Shown one piece after another: positions 1 to 3,130 of a DNA stretch of 5,881 bases. Source of the DNA: an uncultured Angelakisella sp. (GTDB lineage Bacteria > Bacillota > Clostridia > Oscillospirales > Ruminococcaceae); assembly GCA_904420255.1 (NCBI GenBank), contig CAJFUT010000151.1, positions 1-5,881 of the forward strand, written 5' to 3'. Position numbers and translations under genes: made by a program. The stretch's first letter is position 1, and the number at the start of each line of letters is the position of its first letter. The notes below the pieces were generated by a model. That model saw nothing but the letters and a program-made list of their open reading frames with translations, was not told where the DNA came from and searched no databases.

Positions 1-77
1 CCGCGGCGGTGCTGGCGGCGGCGGTCATCGGGCTCCTGCTCTGGCGGAGCCGGAAGGGGGAGGGCGAAGGGAGATAA
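1..77 (+). CDS. C-terminal end of a membrane-anchored protein (partial)
   Basis: The frame starting at base 3 is open from the window edge to a TAA at 75-77. It gives the tail AAVLAAAVIGLLLWRSRK followed by GEGEGR. This is a hydrophobic stretch of about 14 residues, closed by Trp-Arg-Ser-Arg-Lys and a short hydrophilic end. That is the layout of a single C-terminal membrane anchor with a basic cytoplasmic stop-transfer segment. Sortase-anchored surface proteins of Gram-positive bacteria end in the same way, but the LPXTG motif that would prove this would lie upstream, outside the window. An ordinary membrane protein with a last transmembrane helix is equally possible. The gene converges on the DUF1266 operon, and the two share the hairpin at 114-148. 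The frame and tail composition make a real gene likely; its function cannot be told from this fragment. Confidence 0.65.
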   Translation, partial: AAVLAAAVIGLLLWRSRKGEGEGR

Positions 78-113
78 CCACCCGCCCAAGCCCGAAAAAC
101 AGTCCGCAGGATG

Positions 114-148
114 AATCAGGGCCCCCGGCTTTGCCGGGGGCCCTGATT
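114..148. terminator. Bidirectional terminator-like hairpin between convergent genes
   Basis: Bases 114-129 (aatcagggcccccggc) and 133-148 form a perfect 16-bp inverted repeat around a ttt loop, with a very GC-rich centre. It lies 37 bp after the stop of the plus-strand gene and 20 bp after the stop of the minus-strand DUF1266 gene, where a shared terminator is expected. Neither side carries a clean uninterrupted T-tract directly after the stem. The stem ends in gatt on one side, and the minus-strand exit has a T5 run only about 15 bases later. The stem is therefore certain and intrinsic termination is probable. Confidence 0.8.
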
Positions 149-168
149 GGCTTGGGGCGCGTATCCAT

Positions 169-1350
169 TCAGCCGCCGAAGCCGATTTTCCTCCGTGCGG
201 GCCAGGGGCACCCGCGCCACTGCCCGCCGTCCTGCTCCGGTTTCCCGGTCAAAAGGTCTGTGGCGGCGTCCGCGATATAGCCCAGGTAACTTCCGGCGGA
301 GCTGTCGCCGCACAGCAATTTCCACATAAGGCCGCCAAAAAGATAGGACTGAGCGAATTCCCGCCAGCTGTGCAGCTCCTCCGCGGCCTTTTGGGAAAGG
401 TCCCAGAGGATGCCAACCGCCTCGCTTTCGGTGATCCAGCCCAGGTAGCATCCCCAGCGGGTCAGCATCGCTGCCCGGCCGATGTCCCATCCGGCCATGA
501 AGCCGGGGGCATACTGATTTTTATACCGCTGGGCGAACCGCCATGCCCGCCCGGTGGACTCACGGTCATCCTCATCCATATCTTCGTCCATCAGCTCCTC
601 CGGCGAGGCCGCCTCGCCATAAAGCTGGTACCGCAGGATATAGCCCTCCTGCGCCAGGTAGCGGATCATATCCAGCAGGTCGCTGCGGCCGTCGATGCCC
701 CAGGAGCGGCGGACAATGGAGACGATTTTCTGTTCCATGACAGGGATGTGCTCTTCCACATCCATCCCGCTCAAGTCATGGCTGTTCAGGTTGGACACAA
801 TGCCGGAGAGCAGGATGCCGAACCGCTCCCATCTTGGGTCGTTTTTCTGGTAGGGGAGGGGCTCCGGCTCGGGCAGGGCTTCCAGGCGGGCCATCGCTTC
901 TTCCAGGGTCGTATAAAGGTTTTGCTCCAGCTCAAAATCAAATACGGGTTCGTCCTCCTCGCCGGCATCCTCCGCCTCCAGCATTTCCAGAGCCGCCGCC
1001 AGCACGCCCATATCCTCTCCGAAAAGCTGCCCCATCAGGTCCTCCGCGGTGGAGGCGGTGGCCTCTGCGACCTTCGCGTCTACCATTTTTTGCAGCAGCT
1101 CCTCGTTGGCGGCCATCTGCGCCATGCCGTCGGCGCCGAATATCTGGCCCAGGATTTCTACCTGCCGCTGGGTGCTGGCATTGATCTGCTCCTCTGCCTC
1201 GGCGGCAGATGGGGAGGCTTCTTTTTCGGAGCCGGAAACCTCCATTCTGTCAATCAGCTCCTCGCTTTTTTCAAGGGCCTTTTGCATGGAGGCGGCCGCC
1301 CGCTCCTTGGCTTGCTGCGCCCGCTTCCGAATCTCGTCGATATCAACCAT
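169..1350 (-). CDS. DUF1266 domain-containing protein
   Basis: This 393-residue protein has two parts. Residues 1-165 are polar and acidic, with predicted helical/coiled-coil character (MVDIDEIRKRAQQAKERAAA at the start, EAEDAGEEDE near 125-134) and no signal peptide. From about residue 205 to 370 the sequence has the features of DUF1266, the family of E. coli YbeR/YbeU. It shows RSWGI followed by a helical region ending RYQLYG, then WRFAQRYKNQYAPGFMAGWD, IGRAAMLTRWGCYLGWITESEA, a helix with SWREFAQSYLFGGLMWKL, and a late GQWRGCPWP. No catalytic role is established for DUF1266 and none is inferred here. The start is fixed by AAGGAGG at 1359-1365, 8 nt upstream. That site lies inside the last codons of the 56-residue ORF, whose stop is 3 bp away, so translation is probably coupled. 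It is the last gene of the operon and is followed by the hairpin at 114-148. The protein is probably cytoplasmic. The domain call is from memory of the family pattern. Confidence 0.85.
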   Translation of the reverse strand: MVDIDEIRKRAQQAKERAAASMQKALEKSEELIDRMEVSGSEKEASPSAAEAEEQINASTQRQVEILGQIFGADGMAQMAANEELLQKMVDAKVAEATASTAEDLMGQLFGEDMGVLAAALEMLEAEDAGEEDEPVFDFELEQNLYTTLEEAMARLEALPEPEPLPYQKNDPRWERFGILLSGIVSNLNSHDLSGMDVEEHIPVMEQKIVSIVRRSWGIDGRSDLLDMIRYLAQEGYILRYQLYGEAASPEELMDEDMDEDDRESTGRAWRFAQRYKNQYAPGFMAGWDIGRAAMLTRWGCYLGWITESEAVGILWDLSQKAAEELHSWREFAQSYLFGGLMWKLLCGDSSAGSYLGYIADAATDLLTGKPEQDGGQWRGCPWPARRKIGFGG

Positions 1351-1353
1351 TTT

Positions 1354-1524
1354 TCAATCCTCCTTGTCCGAGGGGAGCGTATGCCATGCCGGGGGGTTTT
1401 TGCGGCGTGTGAACAGCTTGTTGATCCGGCTCAATATTGCTTCCATAAAATGAAACCACAGGTTGCCGAATATAAATGCCGCCGCAAGAAACAGCAGGAA
1501 TGCTCCGATTTCTCCAAAAGGCAT
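1354..1524 (-). CDS. Small single-pass membrane protein (56 aa)
   Basis: This short gene encodes MPFGEIGAFLLFLAAAFIFG followed by NLWFHFMEAILSRINKLF, the basic cluster TRRKN, and a hydrophilic end PPAWHTLPSDKED. Residues 6 to about 27 form one hydrophobic helix, followed by an amphipathic helix at about 27-39. The basic cluster after the helix predicts an outside N-terminus and a cytoplasmic C-terminus. The start has GAGG at 1531-1534 with a 6-nt gap, and this site overlaps the TGA of the 161-residue gene. Its own last codons (AAG GAG GAT) form the ribosome binding site of the DUF1266 gene, with only 3 bp between the genes. This arrangement leaves almost no room for a chance ORF and suggests stoichiometric expression with its neighbours. 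It may anchor or modulate one of them at the membrane, which is inference. I do not recognise a named family. Confidence 0.8.
   Translation of the reverse strand: MPFGEIGAFLLFLAAAFIFGNLWFHFMEAILSRINKLFTRRKNPPAWHTLPSDKED
1359..1365 (-). promoter_or_regulatory. Ribosome binding site of the DUF1266 gene inside the upstream ORF
   Basis: AAGGAGG on the minus strand, 8 nt before the ATG at 1350. It is formed by the Lys and Glu codons and the start of the Asp codon that end the 56-residue ORF. Ribosomes finishing that ORF stop on top of this site, which favours translational coupling. Confidence 0.85.
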
Positions 1525-1532
1525 TTTTTACC

Positions 1533-2018
1533 TCACTTTGTTGCGAAGCTGTTCATAAAGAAGTCGGTAAAGGCGGCCAGCTCCTCGTCCTGGGATACAT
1601 AGACATAGAGCTTTTCATCCTCCAGCCAGTCATAGGCGTTGATGCCGATATATCCTTTCTTGTCCGGGTAAATGATAAAAGCATCCGTGGGGTACTTGTT
1701 GCGGTAGGCTTTCAGGATTTCAGAGCGGCGGTAATAGGTCGGATCGCCGCAGTCGGAAAGGTCGGGGACCGTGGGGACGACCACAATTGTTTGGCTGGCC
1801 TCATTCCAGCCCACGATCAAGTTCCCGATTTTGGTTTTGCTTCCATGAACAAATCCATAATTGAAGCGGCTCACATCCTCGGTATATCCGAAAATCAGCC
1901 TGTAATTGTCTCCGTCCTTCACCACATGGTTGAACAAAGCGCGCATTTTCTTCGCGTTGGCGTTGCTCTTTTCCATATCAATTTCCGGCTCCTTAAAAAA
2001 CTTGCTGAAAAGTCCCAT
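1533..2018 (-). CDS. Conserved-looking soluble protein of unknown function (161 aa)
   Basis: The 161-residue product has no signal peptide and no membrane helix. It starts MGLFSKFFKEPEIDMEKSNA and then alternates short strand-like segments (YRLIFGYTED at about 39-48, FNYGFVHGSK, KIGNLIVGWN, QTIVVVPTVP) with loops. It ends in an acidic, aromatic-rich helix (ELAAFTDFFMNSF). Repeated hydrophobic strands plus a terminal helix suggest a small alpha/beta or PH-like fold, but this is only an impression and I cannot name the family. The start is supported by a strong AGGAGG at 2026-2031, 7 nt before the ATG. The stop overlaps the ribosome binding site of the 56-residue membrane ORF, so it is probably co-expressed with that gene and the DUF1266 gene. 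GC content appears lower than in the ABC-transporter genes. Confidence 0.85.
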   Translation of the reverse strand: MGLFSKFFKEPEIDMEKSNANAKKMRALFNHVVKDGDNYRLIFGYTEDVSRFNYGFVHGSKTKIGNLIVGWNEASQTIVVVPTVPDLSDCGDPTYYRRSEILKAYRNKYPTDAFIIYPDKKGYIGINAYDWLEDEKLYVYVSQDEELAAFTDFFMNSFATK

Positions 2019-2062
2019 GACGTTTCCTCCTAAAGAAATATTTTTTGAAAGTGAACAGGGTA

Positions 2063-2152
2063 CTAACCACAGCAGCGTAATTCAGCAGCGGCGGGTTCCC
2101 GCGGATTTTTGGCTGGCGGGTATCTGCTCAAAAATGCGTCAAATACTTTCAT
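2063..2152 (-). CDS. Possible 29-codon leader peptide or frameshifted gene remnant
   Basis: A short ORF reads MKVFDAFLSRYPPAKNPREP and then AAAELRCCG before TAG. It has an AAAGGAGA ribosome binding site at 2160-2167 with 8 nt between GGAG and the ATG, as good as those of the real genes downstream. It lies between the repressor and the 161-residue gene, on the same strand and probably at the head of their transcript. In the +1 frame the same stretch continues as PLLNYAAVVSTLFTFKKYFF and then RRKRH, ending at a TAA at 1993-1995 inside the 161-residue gene. A slightly longer membrane-type small protein may therefore once have existed and been broken by a one-base indel. Without relatives to compare, a genuine short peptide and a decayed gene cannot be told apart. 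Confidence 0.4.
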   Translation of the reverse strand: MKVFDAFLSRYPPAKNPREPAAAELRCCG

Positions 2153-2187
2153 CGCGCGTTCTCCTTTGCTTGTTTTCCGTTTCCACA

Positions 2188-2193
2188 ATTAAA
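2188..2193 (-). promoter_or_regulatory. Tentative -10 box of the DUF1266 operon
   Basis: TTTAAT on the minus strand matches TATAAT at five of six bases. It would place transcription start near 2181, about 29 nt before the ATG at 2152. No convincing -35 hexamer is present 16-18 nt upstream. The surrounding sequence is almost entirely A and T, so such matches are easy to find by chance. The main support is position: it lies just downstream of the inverted repeat at 2199-2228 and beyond the repressor's terminator. Confidence 0.3.
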
Positions 2194-2198
2194 AAATA

Positions 2199-2228
2199 AA
2201 AATAAAAAGTAAAATTTGTTTTTATTTT
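2199..2228. promoter_or_regulatory. Inverted repeat, candidate TetR operator ahead of the DUF1266 operon
   Basis: The arms aaaataaaaa (2199-2208) and tttttatttt (2219-2228) are exact inverted copies separated by 10 nt (gtaaaatttg). The same arms appear at the repressor's own promoter (2937-2972). The site sits between the repressor's terminator and the first possible start codon of the downstream gene set, as expected for an operator. TetR-family dimers bind short inverted repeats. A stretch this rich in A and T could arise without selection, and the spacing differs from the other site (10 versus 16 nt), so binding is inferred. Confidence 0.4.
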
Positions 2229-2229
2229 G
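2211..2229 (-). repeat. Left copy of a 19-nt inverted repeat flanking the TetR gene
   Basis: Read on the minus strand this is CAAAATAAAAACAAATTTT. It matches the plus-strand copy at 2936-2954 at 18 of 19 bases, with the first 14 bases identical. The two copies face each other across the repressor gene. They may be paired operators or the ends of a small acquired segment. Confidence 0.6.
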
Positions 2230-2238
2230 GGTGAAGGA

Positions 2239-2284
2239 AAATCCGTCTGAATATAACGCCGCGACACAATATTCGGACGGATTT
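2239..2284 (-). terminator. Hairpin terminator overlapping the end of the TetR gene
   Basis: Bases 2239-2254 pair with 2269-2284 to make a 16-bp stem (15 Watson-Crick pairs and one T-G pair) with a 14-nt loop. On the minus strand the stem ends GACGGATTTT and runs into T- and A-rich sequence, which fits an intrinsic terminator for the repressor transcript. The stem includes two bases of the repressor's stop codon. It separates the repressor from the operon downstream, which implies that the latter has its own promoter. Confidence 0.7.
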
Positions 2285-2921
2285 ACACATTCTCATCATT
2301 CAAACCCTGGGGAGCCGTTTTCAGCTTCTCCAGGATATCCACAATGGCGTCAAGTTGAAAGTCAATCGTTTCATCGGCAGCCTCAGGAACAAACAAGGGG
2401 AGGGTATCGGGGAGCGCCCTGCGTATGACCATCGCTGTCAGGCTCAGATTTGTAAACAGATTGATCCGCTTCGCGTCCGCCTTTATCCCGAAGCCTTCCA
2501 AAATCTTCCCAAAAAGCCGGTGTTGCTTTTGACGGAACACCTGATAGCTTTCCTTCGATAAGCGTTTGAAAATAAGCTGCTGCTCTTCGATTGTCAAGAC
2601 AGCGATTCCATTTTTCTCCCCATAGCAGCAATCATGGAGAAATTTCTTCACAGCGTCACGCCAGCTTAAAGCGGGATCGGCCATCAGCTTTTGAACATAT
2701 TCAATGATTTTGGGCTGCTGCCAATACAGCGTTTCCAGCACCAGATCTTCTTTGGTTGAGAAAAAGGAATAGAAGAAAGTCCTTGAAATACCAACTTTCT
2801 TATACACCTGTTCTACAGTTGTGTGCTGTATGCCTTGCTTTGCCATCAGCTCAAGCCCGGCCGCAATAAGCGCCGTTCTGATACGCTCCCGATCCTCCTC
2901 AGAATAAGCTACCCTGGGCAT
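2283..2921 (-). CDS. TetR/AcrR-family transcriptional repressor
   Basis: This 212-residue protein has the usual size and layout of the family. An N-terminal helix (RERIRTALIAAGLELMAKQG, about 11-30) leads into the helix-turn-helix TTVEQVYKKVGISRTFFYSF at about 34-53, followed by FSTKEDLVLE, the typical YxxFxxKEdL block. The rest (about 65-212) is the variable all-helical ligand-binding and dimerisation region, from which the inducer cannot be predicted. ATG at 2921 is chosen because GAGGTGA (2926-2932) precedes it by 7 nt. A GTG at 2936 would add five residues but has no ribosome binding site and touches the inverted repeat. The gene has its own promoter with a TATAAT lying between the arms of an inverted repeat, which suggests autorepression. 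Its likely second target is the operon to its left. Its GC content looks lower than that of the ABC genes, which may point to separate acquisition. Confidence 0.93.
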   Translation of the reverse strand: MPRVAYSEEDRERIRTALIAAGLELMAKQGIQHTTVEQVYKKVGISRTFFYSFFSTKEDLVLETLYWQQPKIIEYVQKLMADPALSWRDAVKKFLHDCCYGEKNGIAVLTIEEQQLIFKRLSKESYQVFRQKQHRLFGKILEGFGIKADAKRINLFTNLSLTAMVIRRALPDTLPLFVPEAADETIDFQLDAIVDILEKLKTAPQGLNDENV

Positions 2922-2925
2922 GGCA

Positions 2926-2932
2926 TCACCTC
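2926..2932 (-). promoter_or_regulatory. Ribosome binding site that fixes the TetR start
   Basis: GAGGTGA on the minus strand, with 7 nt between GAGG and the ATG at 2921. The in-frame GTG at 2936 lies upstream of this site and has only A/T-rich sequence before it, so the shorter protein is preferred. Confidence 0.75.
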
Positions 2933-2935
2933 GCA

Positions 2936-2954
2936 CAAAATAAAAACAATTTTT
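2936..2954 (+). repeat. Right copy of the 19-nt inverted repeat flanking the TetR gene
   Basis: CAAAATAAAAACAATTTTT on the plus strand matches the minus-strand copy at 2211-2229 at 18 of 19 bases. It lies just upstream of the repressor's ribosome binding site, so it falls in the promoter and 5' leader of that gene. Confidence 0.6.
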
Positions 2955-2972
2955 GAATTATATTTTTATTTT
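2937..2972. promoter_or_regulatory. Inverted repeat over the TetR promoter, candidate operator
   Basis: The arms aaaataaaaa (2937-2946) and tttttatttt (2963-2972) are exact inverted copies with a 16-nt spacer. The spacer holds the minus-strand TATAAT of the repressor gene, so a protein bound here would block RNA polymerase. The same arms occur at 2199-2228. Autorepression through such a site is common for TetR proteins; that it happens here is inferred. Confidence 0.45.
2957..2962 (-). promoter_or_regulatory. -10 box of the TetR gene
   Basis: An exact TATAAT on the minus strand, 35 nt upstream of the ATG at 2921 and enclosed by the arms of the inverted repeat. The region 17 nt further upstream (CAGGGA) is a poor -35 hexamer, so the promoter may be weak or assisted. 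It is the only consensus -10 box seen in this intergenic region. Confidence 0.5.
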
Positions 2973-3009
2973 AGCACATTCCCTGGAAGAACACAAGGGT
3001 GAAACGCCT

Positions 3010-3024
3010 CGAAGGGTGCCTTCG
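3010..3024. terminator. Short hairpin in the ABC/TetR intergenic region
   Basis: CGAAGG (3010-3015) and CCTTCG (3019-3024) form a 6-bp stem with a 3-nt loop. It has no T-tract. It is the third of three hairpins met by a transcript leaving the permease gene, and may be part of a transcript end or an RNA-stabilising structure. Confidence 0.35.
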
Positions 3025-3039
3025 CTTCCGGCAGAGCGC

Positions 3040-3080
3040 GAAACGGCAGACAGGGCCTGCCTGCCCACATCTGCCGTTTC
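3040..3080. terminator. Hairpin with nested inner stem downstream of the ABC permease
   Basis: GAAACGGCAGA (3040-3050) pairs perfectly with TCTGCCGTTTC (3070-3080), giving an 11-bp stem. Inside it GGGC (3053-3056) and GCCC (3063-3066) form a second small stem. On the minus strand the outer stem ends in CGTTTC, a short T run. This is probably the main terminator of the ABC operon, although the tail is weak for an intrinsic terminator. Confidence 0.6.
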
Positions 3081-3092
3081 CCCATAGTGCCT

Positions 3093-3115
3093 CCGCCGGC
3101 GGGAAGCCCCGGCGG
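3093..3115. terminator. GC-rich hairpin just after the permease stop codon
   Basis: CCGCCGG (3093-3099) and CCGGCGG (3109-3115) form a 7-bp all-GC stem with a 9-nt loop, 15 bp beyond the permease stop. There is no T-tract, so it may protect the mRNA 3' end or assist the next hairpin rather than terminate alone. Confidence 0.45.
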
Positions 3116-3130
3116 CGCCCTTCTTTCCCC

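Noticed and set aside
370..1602. A 410-codon plus-strand frame opposite the DUF1266 gene
   Set aside because: It crosses three well-supported minus-strand genes and their ribosome binding sites, and its translation shows no domain pattern. It is a GC-driven shadow.
1476..2033. A 185-codon plus-strand frame opposite the 161-residue gene
   Set aside because: It overlaps the supported minus-strand gene entirely, and that gene has a strong ribosome binding site and operon fit.
2191..2208. Short A-rich tandem units (aaaaat repeated) as a functional microsatellite
   Set aside because: Only about three imperfect units are present and they merge with the inverted-repeat arm, so no separate repeat feature is supported.
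2210..2215. Plus-strand TAAAAT as a -10 box for rightward transcription
   Set aside because: No -35 hexamer is suitably placed and no supported plus-strand gene lies downstream; the match is expected in A/T-rich sequence.
2922..2936. GTG at 2936 as the start of the TetR gene
   Set aside because: It lacks a ribosome binding site, abuts the inverted repeat, and the ATG at 2921 has GAGGTGA at the right distance.
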